This document shows positions 11,397-21,564 of a stretch of DNA of 64,000 bases, one piece after another (position 1 is the stretch's first letter; each line of letters opens with the position of its first letter). Made by a program: the position numbers and the translations under genes. The notes under the pieces are model-generated. The model ran no database searches and was not told the origin of the DNA. It saw nothing but the letters and a program-made list of their open reading frames with translations. Location of the stretch: the NCBI GenBank assembly GCA_021234155.1, contig JAJEKV010000025.1:4825823-4889822 (forward strand). The letters run 5' to 3'. This DNA is from Isoetes taiwanensis. Its lineage: Eukaryota > Streptophyta > Lycopodiopsida > Isoetales > Isoetaceae.

Positions 11397-12540
11397 CTAG
11401 AGCATAAAAAGGACAAGCAAATGTGTCGATCCCAAAGACTTCTTCAAGTGAATAGTGTTGATAGGATTTGGGAGGGACAAACCCGAAGTTAATTCCTTTA
11501 ACCAATATGAATTAGTGCCCGCAGGTTCCAACACTTCATAGGGTCCCTCCCAAAGATTCTCAAACTTATCGGCCGAGTCCTCTCTTGATTTATTCCATTT
11601 CGAACCAATTCTCCAGCCTTGAAGATCCCTTTGTATTTTATGAGCAAATTTTGAAAGTCGCCAAATCCTTGGCTTTTTAAGCAAGTTAGCATTCTCAGCC
11701 TTCCATTCTATATTCCTCTAAATGCAAAGAGGGTCATCCAATCTTTCCTGCAAAGCATGCTCAAAAAGGCAAACACAACTTATGAGCTAACCTCGTAGAT
11801 GGAAGCTCAAGTTTCACCGGAAGCACATGCTTCAATTCCATAGACTAAGTTAAAAGGAGTATGAGTGGTTGCCGCTTTAATGGTGGTAACTCTATAAGCC
11901 CATAGGGCATCCACCAGTTTGACATGCCAATCCTTTTGATTATCATCCACTGTTTTCTGCAAAATGCCCTTCAAAACTTTATTAGTAGCTTCTGCTTGAC
12001 CATTACCTTGGGGATCTTGGTATGTTTGACTTTAAGAATGGTCAATAGATTAGCAATGACTTCATTCACAAAAGGGGTGCCCCTATCGAATGTAATTATA
12101 AGGGAATACCAAACCGTGCACAAATATACTCATGTAAGAACCTAGTCAAGCAGATGGCATTAGCCTGTCTCAAAGGAATTGCCTCTGCCCATTTGGTAAA
12201 ATAATCTGTAGCTACAATAATGTGCCGATGTTGTCCTCGCGTAAGGGGGTTAATAGGACCAATATAATCTAATCCCCAAATTTGGAAAGGTCCTGGAGAA
12301 ATTATGGGGTTTAGTGCAGTACCGAGGAGGATCCTTTTGCCAAATATTTGGCACTTGTGGCAAGATTTTATAGCAAGATAGCAATCTTTAAATATTGTGG
12401 GCCAATAGTATCCTCGACACGAGAATTTTCTTGGCAAGAGTGTCTCCAAAGAAAATGGCCTCCACATATCCCTTCATGCATTTCCCTAATGATCAAGGCG
12501 ATTCTTCTTCATTGACACACCTTAATAATAGTCCATCCCT
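11397..12540 (-). pseudogene. Retroelement integrase (INT), frameshifted
   Basis: It inserts the reverse-transcribed DNA into the genome. Reading down from about 12510: an HHCC zinc region (MHEGICGGHF ... SCHKCQIF); then GLDYIGPINPLTRGQ and VATDYFTKWAEAIPL (first catalytic Asp); then FDRGTPFVNEV (second Asp); then QGNGQAEATNKVLKGIL (catalytic Glu). The D,D-35-E residues are therefore all still legible across three frames. It continues through ALWAYRVTT to a C-terminal segment (FKAGELV...NLWEGPYEVL) ending near 11400, typical of gypsy integrases. The usual SDRGT reads FDRGT here. Confidence 0.88.
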
Positions 12541-12799
12541 CGCTGACTTTACATAAAACATCATTAATCATTTTGAACCGCCCGCACTTTTCTTTAAATC
12601 TCCTTTGTCGGCTCGAGGTCAATCCCGAGGGCATCTCCTTAAATTGTAGGAAATTCTTTATAGGTAGCCGCCAATCTTGTTGGCCCCGCCATCATCATCA
12701 TCGGCCCAGAAATAAGCTAAGGCATCCACAAAGTCAACAACTTCTACTACATCTTCATGGTCAAAGAAGATATAAGGTAAATATAGACCGGGCTTTTCA

Positions 12800-13135
12800 C
12801 TTGATGTAACTCTTTTATAGAAATGTCAAAGGTTTGTAACTTGCAAGCCCACCTTTGAATTTTTTGGCTTAGAAGTAGCCTTACCAAATAACAAACCTGT
12901 TGGATTTTGTTTCATATAAACTTGAACTGAAGCTCTTCAATAATAAATGACCTTGTCCGTCAATTAGAAACATGAGAGCAAAGAAGACTTTCTCCATTCT
13001 CGTGTATCTTTCTTCGCTTGAACTCCACTGCTTACTAGCAAAAGCTATGGTGTGCTTGTCCTCAAAAAATAGCTAAGCCTATGGCTTTTTAGTAATAGTA
13101 ATGTAAACCTCAAATGGCTTGTCCAAATCTGGTTT
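12800..13135 (-). pseudogene. Retroelement RNase H (gypsy type) following RT
   Basis: Starting near 13130 on the minus strand, KPFEVYITITKKP is followed by HTIAFASKQWSSSEERYT and MEKVFFALMF. This matches the RNase H/connection region directly downstream of gypsy RT, which degrades the RNA strand of the hybrid. Stops and frameshifts are frequent, and the first catalytic Asp (usually Y.TDAS) reads YITIT, so this domain looks inactive. It is distinct from the second RNase H at 14320-14720. Confidence 0.7.
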
Positions 13136-13179
13136 TTCAGGAGAGTTGTTTCACAAATGGACTTTATAAGCAATTCAAA

Positions 13180-14190
13180 AGACTCTTGGCAACTGATGAC
13201 CATGTGACAGGGACATGCTTGCTCTCAGATTTGGAAATCCCCGCCTATTCTTGTCAGCTTAGAGATAGGGCTTATAATGTGAGCAAAATTAGGAATATAC
13301 ATCCTAAGAAAACTAGTCATGCCAATAAAACTTTTGACCTGCTTCAAGTTTTTGGGGCACCAGCTTTTGAGAGCTTCAACTTTTTCTTGTGCCACCAGAT
13401 ACCATTGTTGGATACCTCGTGTCCCAAAAGTTGCCCTTTGGATGCAAAAAAATACACTTCCTTGGATTAAGGTTGACTCAGATTCCCTACACAAAGAACA
13501 TATCTTTGCTTAACAATTCCAAATGATTAGTAGGGTGAGATCCTAAACAAAGGTCATCCAAATAAACTCAATTTTGAGGAGACATAGGCCTAAAAATAAC
13601 ATCCATGGCTCTCTGAAAGTAGCAGTGTGCATTCATTAGTCCAAAAGGCATTCTTTTCATTGCATAAGTTCTCCAAGGAGTAATAAAAGAGGTCTTGGGT
13701 TGGTCTCTTTCTCAGAATACTAATCTGATTGAATCCTCGAAAATCCATCTAAAAATGAGTACACCTCTTTACCCGCCACAAAGATATAAGATCTCTTCTA
13801 AAAAGGGCAAAGGGTAACAATCTTTGATGGTAGCCTTGTTAAGATCTCGATAGTCAATGCAAATCCTTAAGGCACCACTTTTTTTCTCCACAGGAACAAT
13901 ACAAGATACCCATTATGGATTAATAATCTCAATAATAACACCTGCATCCAACATCTTATCCAATTCATCTTTAATTAATCCCATGAGTGAGGCATTAATC
14001 CTTCTTAATTTTTGAAAAAACAGGTTTACAACCTTCTTTAATCTTAATTTCAAATTGACATACCTCGCTTTTTGATACCCCGATAGCTCAATAATCCCAA
14101 GCAAATACATCTTTCCTTTCTTCAAAGAACATTTGTATATCCTCCCTATCTTGATATTCAATCAGATCTCCAACAAATAGGGTTCTAGTC
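13180..14190 (-). pseudogene. Retroelement reverse transcriptase (RT), frameshifted
   Basis: It synthesises element DNA from RNA. In order from 14160 down: QKLRRINASLMGLIKDEL and KMLDAGVIIEI (RT entry motif); [37 protein letters not shown] (contains the first catalytic Asp region); then AMKRMPFGLMNA; then VYLDDLCLGSHPT, with the catalytic YLDD box in place of the more usual YVDD or FVDD. A stop follows EIINP, another precedes VYLDD, and frames shift around 13640-13740. The order and motifs make the assignment secure. The thumb continues to about 13180. Confidence 0.92.
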
Positions 14191-14273
14191 TTACGATTTT
14201 TTGTGATAGTAATCTCTTCAGTATCTTTTTCCTCTGATGCATTGATGGTTAGGATAGGACAAAGAGCCTTCAC
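14088..14273 (-). pseudogene. Pol linker upstream of RT
   Basis: This short frame (ITKNRKTRTLFVGDLIEYQD ... FFEERKDVFAWDY) runs into the RT frame. Acidic DVFAW-type segments just before RT are standard in plant gypsy pol proteins. It bridges the extra RNase H and the RT, showing that both belong to one polyprotein and not to two elements. Confidence 0.75.
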
Positions 14274-14319
14274 CTCATTAGCATCAAGGTCTTCCTCCTG
14301 AATAGCTCCCCAACCAGTG

Positions 14320-14725
14320 TGACATGAGAGTTTCTACATAGAGCATCAGCTTCCACATTTTCTTCTCTTGGTATGTGAGTAATCTCCCATGAGACAAAAC
14401 TCGAAAGTACTCCCATTACTTGTTTTTTTAGGAGCTCCATATCTGCATTTTTTGTTTGGTAATCTCCTGAGACTTGCCTGCAAATTAATTGTGAGTCACC
14501 AAAAATGTGGATGTTGGTAATATCCATAGCTTTGGCTTCCTCAAGACCCGCAATCAAAGCTTTATATTCTCACATTAGATGTGATTTGGGGAAGATTCTT
14601 CCCACTTTAGCTAAAAGTTTATGAGAGGAATCTTTAAGAATAGCCAGCAGATGATGCAATATTTAGTTTTTAGAAATACCTCCATCAAACCATAAGAGTC
14701 CCGATGGTCCTTGTTTGTCGGGAGT
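14320..14725 (-). pseudogene. Additional plant/archaeal-type RNase H upstream of RT
   Basis: Minus-strand reading: DKQGPSGLLWFDGGISKN; then FPKSHLM.EYKALIAGL; then EAKAMDITNIHIFGDSQLI; then QVSGDYQTKN; then ITHIPREENVEADALCRNS. Four acidic positions expected of an RNase HI active site are visible: Asp of FDGG, Glu of EYKAL, Asp of GDSQL and Asp of EADAL. This is the aRNase H type known from Tat-group plant retroelements, where I recall it lying after RT-RNase H. Here it precedes RT, between protease and RT. There are stops after SKN and HLM. Confidence 0.85.
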
Positions 14726-14729
14726 GCAC

Positions 14730-15560
14730 ATTCCATAATGAGGGGAACCATTTCATAACTCACCGATCTTGCCTTTTTTATCCCCAGAAGATCCCAAGGG
14801 TTCTTCAATTAACATTTCTTTAATAAAATGTACCTCTTCCTTGGAGTCATAGGAGCCCTCTTGGTTATAAATTGTAGCAGTCGAGAGCCATTTGAGATGG
14901 TACATCTCCCTTGAGACCAGACCGGCCTGGCATCCACAAAGGGCTAGCCATCTCCTTCCCAACAAGAAGTCATAGATATCGATTCATCTCCTATATCTTC
15001 AAAAGCCACCACAATAAAGTTAGCAAGCCTATAGTTATGCCTTCTCAGATAATGTGCACTTTAGTCACCACACCAATAGGAGAAATCTTAGCATTATAAA
15101 AGATTTTAATAGCATAGATGCTTTCTTATCCACCTCAAAACCACACTTCTTCATAATATGGTATGGCATAATATTTAGGGAGAACCCCCATCAAGTAACA
15201 CATTGGAAAAGGTATACCCTCCTAGAGCAAATTGAGCATGTAAATGCCCTGTGGTCTTCTTCATGTTGTGCTAGAATAAGGTCAGTGGCATCAAAAAATT
15301 CACACAAGCATTTAATACCTCACCATTGGTTTGTTGAAGTACCCTTTTCCTCAGAACTAGGTGCAATCTTTAATAAAGTAAAGAGATCCACACTCACCTT
15401 TGAATTTTTAAGCAAAACATCAACCTCATCAAGTCTTGATCTTTCTTACCATATTTTTGCCGAGGGGTGGAGCTATGATCCGAAAGCAGTGACTCCATCA
15501 CAGTGGCACAAGCCCCGGCAAGAGAATGCCTACTTGGTTCAAAGATGTACTTGAGCTTCA
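14730..15560 (-). pseudogene. Retroelement protease region (PR)
   Basis: The protease matures the Gag-Pol polyprotein. Near 15200-15180 the minus strand reads YTFSNVLLDGGS, matching the aspartic protease active site, with the DGGS variant that plant Tat-like elements use in place of DTG/DSG. It is followed by IMPYHIMKKCGF-like sequence and, further on, IGVVTKVHIIWEG and a GRxWL-like segment near 14950, the expected C-terminal portion. A stop lies just after the active site and frames shift. The join to the RNase H is direct. Confidence 0.75.
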
Positions 15561-15666
15561 TTCATGCTTCTAGTTTGCACCACCATGACTTCTTCAGATT
15601 TAGGAACTTCAGAGCTTGGATAAATCTTATAGAGGTGCTTGGTTCAAAGAAATCTCACAGAGAGGT

Positions 15667-16779
15667 TTAGGCTCGGTCTCTTCTCCTTTTCCCCTGCTTA
15701 GCAAAATATTCCTTAACAAAGACACCTAGCATCAAGATGACCAACTTCTTTACAAAAAGAACAAACAGGGCATTCCTTTCCAAAGTGACCTTTTCTATTA
15801 CATTTGGGGCATACTTGCCAATAGCATATTTCTGATGGGTGGGAATTCCTATTGCAATGAATACATTCAGGGTAAGTTTTACCCGCCTTTGCAGCCTTGA
15901 GTTCAACCAATTGTTTGGTTATTTCGCTAAGGCTTCAAGAACCTTGGATAGGTCCGACTTGACCTCTCGCAACTTGAGAATTGGCTTCCTCCTCTTTAGA
16001 TTTCTTTTTCTTTTTTGTATGGCATAGACTGAATAGAAGGGGATGATCATAATGTGCATCAAGAACATCGATAAAACGGGTCATGATTATGAGGAGGAAC
16101 ATGGTGCTTATCGTGCAAAGTAGAAAGCATCCGGGTTAGATCGCTGGTTTTGGCAAAGACCTTGTATATGGAATCAAACCCTTCAAAGAGCCTTTGGATT
16201 TTGAGCAATTTTCTTTGGATATCCGGGTCTTCTTTGTAGACCATTAATAAAAGCAAGAATTAAAAACAGAGTTGGGATGGTGATTTGTGCTTTTTGACAT
16301 CCGCCATGAATGTACTAAACCTTTCCTTGTACCGGTTCACACTTTCTCCCTCGCATGTATAGAAAAACCTTGCAATTCATTAACCAAATCTTGTGGAGCA
16401 GCTAACTTACCAAATCTATCCGAAAACTTCTTGACAAGTTCATCCCATGAGGTGGTACCCATCAACTTCTCATAGGTTAACTAAGCACCAGCTTCACTCT
16501 CATCTTTGAAACATTTTTCAAATTCTGAAAGCTTGCATCCTTTCTTGAAACCATAATCCCCGTAATAGTCTTCAAATATTTTCAAAAAGTGATTAGCACT
16601 CATACTGGAATCAAAGGTAGGCAAGGGAACATGGACATTCAACTCAAACCGGTATGGCATGTTCTCAAGTAAGCTAGCCGAGAAGCTTGAAGGCAATGGC
16701 CTCTCTCTCGCAATGATCCGATACATCAATATCTTCCAATGGTTCTGATTCTCGCTGGAAATTTTTGCTTTGGAGCCAT
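15667..16779 (-). pseudogene. Retroelement Gag, three CCHC zinc knuckles, frameshifted
   Basis: Gag packages element RNA. A candidate ATG lies at 16779 (MAPKQKFPARIR), 39 bp inside the 5' LTR boundary, but that frame stops soon. The main frame includes MPYRFELNVHVPLPTFDSS, then FKKGCKLSEFEKCFKDE, resembling the capsid region of gypsy Gag. Near 15890-15720 three consecutive knuckles fit C-x2-C-x4-H-x4-C exactly: CIHCNRNSHPSEIC, CPKCNRKGHFGKEC and CSFCKEVGHLDARC. Three knuckles is more than the one or two usual in plant gypsy Gag. A Lys/Arg-rich stretch precedes them near 16000. Confidence 0.85.
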
Positions 16780-16799
16780 GAGTCCCGAGATCCGTGAAG

Positions 16800-16817
16800 A
16801 TCTCTCAGAACCTCCAA
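16800..16817 (-). promoter_or_regulatory. Candidate primer-binding site
   Basis: In element orientation the 5' LTR ends GTCAACA, followed by TCT and then TGGAGGTTCTGAGAG. The TGG three bases after the LTR is the normal place and start for a tRNA-complementary site. I cannot name the tRNA. Confidence 0.45.
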
Positions 16818-18548
16818 GATGTTGACCCTCAACCCGCCTAGAGAGTCAAACACAAGAAGCCAACTTGAATGTTCACTCAAGTTGGGGTTAGAACCTCCAG
16901 ATCACTTAAGGTGATCAATCTACACAAGAATTTTCCAAAGAAAAAGCTGAATCATAGAGTTTTCATACCTTTCCCACTCGATTTTGGACTCCTTGCTCAA
17001 ATCAACACGCATCTCAGATGCGATTGATTTCCAAGGTCGATGATTGTGACTTACTCAGAAAAGTTGTAGGCAAACAAAGGTAAAGATCTTGACCAAGTCC
17101 GAAGTCTTGATCTCAGGAGATATTCGAGCTCAAAGTTGGGTCAATTTTTGGTCAATACCACCAATGTAGCAAAATGAGCTCGTAGTTTTGTAACTTGAGT
17201 TGTAAATTGAATTTTAAGGAAATTTCAAGACTAGGATGCTCTATAGACTTCAAAGGTAAGGTGCATGCTGCCAAATCAAAAATTGAATCTCTAAAACTAT
17301 TTTTTGGCAATCGCTTTTGTGGATATCACCGATTTGTATCGCATGTAATGCAAAAAATGGTAATTCGAGTTTGAGATGGATTTTTTTTTGAAAGTTTTGT
17401 GCACACAGTGCAAATAAGATGGAATATGAAGTGCAAATGGTTTAATGCAAGAAAAAATAGGGGAATTCTTTCTCAGAAAAATGTTTGTGATACAAGAATG
17501 CTAAAGGATCATGACAAGAGACTTTTGAATACTTGGCAATCAATTTTCATTGATATGAAGGTAATACAAGGTGAATAAGGATCTTAGAAGCATATATCAC
17601 CAATAATGTAGCTTAGGAGGTCAATAATAATATCAAAACAATAGTATCACCAATCTTCTCGATTAAATTGTGGAACACTCGTAAACTTCAAGAACGCCTT
17701 CGATCATGCCTCAAAGATGTATCAATGTCGAGGTTTGATGCGTCCCGGGCCTTCAAAAATTCTCTCGTGGTCGATCACCCCAGCTTATATTTTCAAATTT
17801 TTATGGATCCGCAATCTTAGGCTTTGATTATGGGTTTGTTTGGTAGCTAAGAGGCGGAAGAGAAGATTCGAGGAATTTAAGGCGTAAAACAGGGTTCCCG
17901 GCCGATTCAAGGAGTTTTCTAATTTTAGGGTTCGTGGAGGGAATCTCACAGCATCTTTCGAAAGTATTTTTGAGATTCCGCCTTTTAAAAATCAAATTTT
18001 TAATGGTATAAGTGGGAAAATGACCCTTTGGTTTTTGGGATCTCCTAGGAATCTTTGAGGATGCCCTCCAAAAGTTTGGGAGCATATCTAGCCTTGCCAC
18101 GTGGCATATGGCATCCTTATGGCATCTAGAGTGATACCTAGGTTATTCACCTAGGGTTTTGACATAGAATTTATTTTTCAAAGAAAAGGGCAAAACGTGG
18201 AGTGGCATATGAAATAGAAAGGAATTTGTGATAGAATGAGAATGTGGTTGAGGCATCAAGGCAAAAAATGAGAGGGGGCATGGAGAAATGTAAAGAGGAA
18301 TAATTTAGGAGCAAAAGATTCTAGTTTACCATGGGTCTTCCAAACTCTAGCTTCCAATCTTCAAAAAGGTATCTTCCAAACTTCTTACCCTGAACCTTAT
18401 AAGCATCCTTTGACCTCAAATGGAGCATTTCTTATGAGAGTTGACCTTGAGGATAAAGATCCCTTGACCTTCACAACAATGTTGACTACCAAGTCTCCCT
18501 ATCTAACAAACAAACCAATCAATTAGTATGTTGCCCTTTGGGGCAACA
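16818..18548 (-). repeat. 5' LTR (element orientation), about 1.73 kb
   Basis: This is the partner of 8790-10535, with the same termini (TGTTGACCC and GGGGCAACA on the plus strand). The copies differ mainly by 1-4 base insertions or deletions, many at CG or TCAG-like spots, such as TCGTGATGCGC against TCAGATGCG. The promoter should lie here, directing transcription toward lower coordinates; I could not place a TATA box with confidence. Confidence 0.92.
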
Positions 18549-18970
18549 AAGACTATCCCTCGCCCTCTCCTTCTCCCCGTGTAAGTCACACTCAAAGACG
18601 CCAAAAAAAAACGAAACCCTTTGCATTGTATGGTTGGGATAAAAATTCTTTTCTTAATTCACGCATTTGATGCTTGGTAAGTTTCTTGTTGCAAGTATTT
18701 TTGCAGCAGCTTTGACTTCATGAACTTATTGACCAAGTTGTGGAGCATAGCCTTTCCTCTTTGCTTTTTCCCTTGGGCTCTCTTGGAATCCTATGTGTGT
18801 AAGTATACTTCCTTTTCGCTTGAATTGAGCCTGAATGTTGTCCTCAAATGATTCTAGCTCTATATCCTCATTTTCTTTAGCTTCTCGAGCTTGCGTGATG
18901 TTGTGAGACAGCCCTTCCATCCAAAGAAAGATCACATCGCTATTTTCCCAATCAACAAGTGCATTCTCAC
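18549..18970 (-). pseudogene. Probable 5' part of the interrupted DUF7869-type gene
   Basis: Directly outside the retroelement, the minus strand carries a frame (18935-18726) with acidic and basic clusters (EAKENEDIELESFEDNIQ, then KAKRKGYAPQLGQ). It is followed, after a stop, by KAAAKILATRNLPSIK and NFYPNHTMQRVSFFF-like text leading to the junction. Because the DUF7869-like gene is cut at 8789 and runs the same way, this is where its upstream part should be. I cannot match these residues to a domain, so the link rests on position. Confidence 0.35.
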
Positions 18971-19199
18971 TTGGCCTTTCTCAAGACAAGCATGACATCT
19001 TAGATCCTCTTTCATTAGTTCAGAAGCACTTTTCCAACACAAAGGCCAACCTTTGTGTCTCCTAAGAATTCATCATCAACAAAGATCCCGTGGATCACCT
19101 CAATATAATTATAGCTTCAGATATTTAGTTCTAGTACAAGAATGGAGAATGTGGCAATCGCATTTCCAAGAGTTCTGCTCTTGAGTAACTAGGTGGTGG

Positions 19200-19850
19200 C
19201 TCATCATCATCCGATGGTATTCTCATGAAAGCAAACCGAGAAGCTAAATCCACCGATGGATCAATCTCTTCATCTCGCATCCGACACGCCTCCACGATTC
19301 TATGTATGAGTTGTGTGAGGTAGGTGTCCCCATGTCCGATCTTGGTGTCTCATCATGGGCTATCACCGCCATGAAAACGATATCGCCGAGGCCATTCGAT
19401 GAATGTGCCCACGCCGCAATATTATCCGCACCCGCACATGCAATCCTGAGCACGGAGATGGCACCACAAAATTCGGAATTTGCACAACCACGCTCGTGCA
19501 TCCACATCCTTCCCATGGATGCTACTTATTCAGCCAATGACCTCCGCCAACAACAACATTGTCATCATGATAGTTCACCAAGTTCTCCGTTGCTCATTGG
19601 CCGAGATGAAGGAGAACCGGGTGATGACGATGTAGAGGAACTACTAGGTAGGTTGGGGGTTTCCGACGATGATGATACAGTGAAGCATCCGACGATTCTC
19701 ACGCCACGCCTAGGCCATTCGATAAATGTGCCTACGGCCAAAGAACATTATCCGCTACCGCATGGAATGGGAAGCACATGGGATGGAATTATGGCTTCAA
19801 AGAACCTCCACGACGACGCTCTTAAAGTAGTCAATGTTCTTTCCATGTAG
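19200..19850. other. Open, coding-like stretch of unknown strand
   Basis: A plus frame of 182 codons (19302-19850) and an overlapping minus frame (19516-19244, continuing to about 19150) are both open. The minus frame reads coding-like text (EEIDPSVDLASRFAFMRIPS then DDDEPPPSYSRAELLEM). The plus frame has an acidic run GEPGDDDVEELLGRLGVSDD. Only one can be real. The minus strand fits the direction of the neighbouring DUF7869-type gene and may be its amino end. I recognise no domain. Confidence 0.3.
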
Positions 19851-19997
19851 GTGCCCTCTATGCGCTCATGCCCCGGCAACAACCTTCTCACCACAGAGGA
19901 AGTTCTCGCAAGGTCCTTTTCCCCGCAAGCATACAATGACACACACATTGTTAGAAACCCCGCTGAAAATGACAAGAAAATATTGATTAAACAGTAA

Positions 19998-20155
19998 AAT
20001 GGCGCGAAAAGCGCCATTTGTTCAAATAGCGCAGCCGCCGCTTATTTGATTCAAAATAGCAGCCACGCCATTTGCCTTAATGGCGGCAAATGGCGCACTA
20101 TTTTTGAGGCTTAATGGCGCACGCCATTTGGCTTATTTGAGAAACAAAACAGAAA
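19998..20155. repeat. Cluster of AAATGGCGC / GCGCCATTT motifs
   Basis: Within 160 bp the motif (A)AATGGCGC or its complement occurs about eight times, forming small hairpins such as AAAATGGCGCGAAAAGCGCCATTT. The same motif returns at 21605-21710, 21985-22028, 23610-23700 and 25585, so it characterises the 20-25.6 kb block. Confidence 0.8.
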
Positions 20156-20164
20156 ACTTAGGAA

Positions 20165-20475
20165 AGCAGATACACATTACCGACACATTACCATTTGGAT
20201 TACTACATATAACTACAAAACAACAGAAAAAGATTACTTAGTAGAGATTACTACGCAGATTATTACACATTGTTACGATTACTACAGATTACTAAAGATT
20301 ACTACATATAACTACAAAGCTAAACAGACACTAAAGATTACATTAGTAGAGATTACTACAGACTACAAGATTATTACAGATTGTTACAGATTACTACAGA
20401 TTACAACAGACTACAGATTGTTTCCTGGATTGTTACAGGTTACTACAGATTACTACAGAGTAGAAACATTATTCT
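20165..20475. repeat. Degenerate tandem repeat GATTACTACA
   Basis: About 300 bp are built of GATTACTACA and GATTGTTACA variants, roughly 10-11 bp per unit, with CATATAACTACAAA interruptions occurring twice. No coding potential. Confidence 0.85.
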
Positions 20476-20589
20476 TCACTTATAGGAGAAATTGCTGACA
20501 GTTAAACTAAAACGTAATCATCCACTAACCTTGGGGTCATTGTAGATCGAGAATCGCCATTGAAAGAAGGGAAGAGCCTTGAATCAAGT

Positions 20590-20710
20590 AAGCCTTCAAA
20601 ATAGAGGAAGCTACCGCTATCAAATGAAGAAGCCGCTATGAAATGAAGAAGCCGCTATGAAATGAAGAAGCCACCGCTATGAAATGAAGAAGCTCGCTAA
20701 CCAAGTGAAG
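20590..20710. repeat. Tandem 21-24 bp repeat GCTATGAAATGAAGAAGCC
   Basis: Four to five imperfect units of GCTATGAAATGAAGAAGCC(ACC) follow each other. On the plus strand they would encode a short repeated peptide, but no longer frame surrounds them. Confidence 0.8.
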
Positions 20711-20929
20711 CCACCGAACCAACTAAAGCGCCCACCGACAAAGAAACACAGCTCAAATAACTCTCCTGAGGAACCAATGCCTAAGGTGCAATAGACGTCT
20801 GACGAGCGCCCTGCCTTGGCGGCCAAGTCCTCTCAGGCGCAAGTACCTGCGAATGTTGAAGCGAGGACGTCTGTACCCGCAGATTTTATAAACGGCTTTG
20901 AGACAGGGACTGGCACAATATATGCGAAA

Positions 20930-21125
20930 AGTGGCGGGGAATTCAAATTTTAAAATTCAAGTGGCGGACGGGCGGGGAAATTCAAATTTTAGAATTCAAT
21001 TGGCGGACGGGCGGGAAATTCAAATTCAAATTTTAAAATTCAAGTGACGGACGTACGCCGGGCGGACGTTGACGGATGCAAAGAAATTCAAGTGGCGGGC
21101 GGTCGGGCTGGCGGGCCAAATCCTT
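20930..21125. repeat. GC-rich GTGGCGGACGGGCGGG repeat alternating with AT-rich blocks
   Basis: GTGGCGGACGGGCGGG-like blocks alternate with AAATTCAAATTTTAAAATTC blocks three to four times. It is a striking GC/AT mosaic with no coding frame. Confidence 0.8.
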
Positions 21126-21164
21126 TCGCGCCATTAATTTAGACGGGTTTATTTTCTCTCTTCA

Positions 21165-21315
21165 TTTCATTTCTCTCATTTCATTTCATCCGCCTTCTCT
21201 TCCGCCTTCTCCTCCATGGCTCCGGCCAAATACCGCTTTCTCTCTCTAGTGCCTTAGATTTCTCTCTCTAGCGCCTTTGTGTTTCTCTCTCTAGCGCCTT
21301 CGAGTAGCGCCTGTT
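21165..21315. repeat. Pyrimidine-rich tandem repeat TTTCTCTCTCTAGCGCCTT
   Basis: Three units of TTTCTCTCTCTAGYGCCTT and several TTCATTTCTCTC units form a CT-rich block. CT-rich tracts are common in plant 5' leader regions, and the broken coding region starts about 800 bp downstream, so a leader or promoter role is possible but unproven. Confidence 0.6.
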
Positions 21316-21564
21316 GATCCGGGAGCTGCAGGAAAATAGTTGGAGTAGAATTTCTACGGTCCGTGTACGATCCCTGTACGGTCGCATATACGATGGCCTC
21401 GGGTTCAGGTTAGTTCATACTGTTTTTTAGCTGTTTTCTGGGTCATGGGTATATAAATAGCGCGACCGCGCTGTTTCATGTGTCCAGGTGTCTAGGATAG
21501 TGAGTTTCTATGGTCCCGTCTAAAGGAAATGGCGCGTCCGTGCCATTTCTTTGGCATGTGTTAG

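Larger units (their letters stand above)
8790..18548 (-). mobile_element. Ty3/gypsy LTR retrotransposon, about 9.76 kb, aRNase H type
   Basis: Two near-identical direct repeats (8790-10535 and 16818-18548) bound a minus-strand interior carrying Gag with three zinc knuckles, protease, an extra RNase H, RT, RNase H and integrase, in that order. Integrase downstream of RT places it in Ty3/gypsy; the extra plant-type RNase H points to the Tat-like group. Every domain is broken by stops and frameshifts, so the copy is probably dead, subject to base accuracy. It sits inside a DUF7869-type gene. I could not find a matching 5-bp target duplication (GCACT on the left, AAGAC on the right). Confidence 0.9.
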
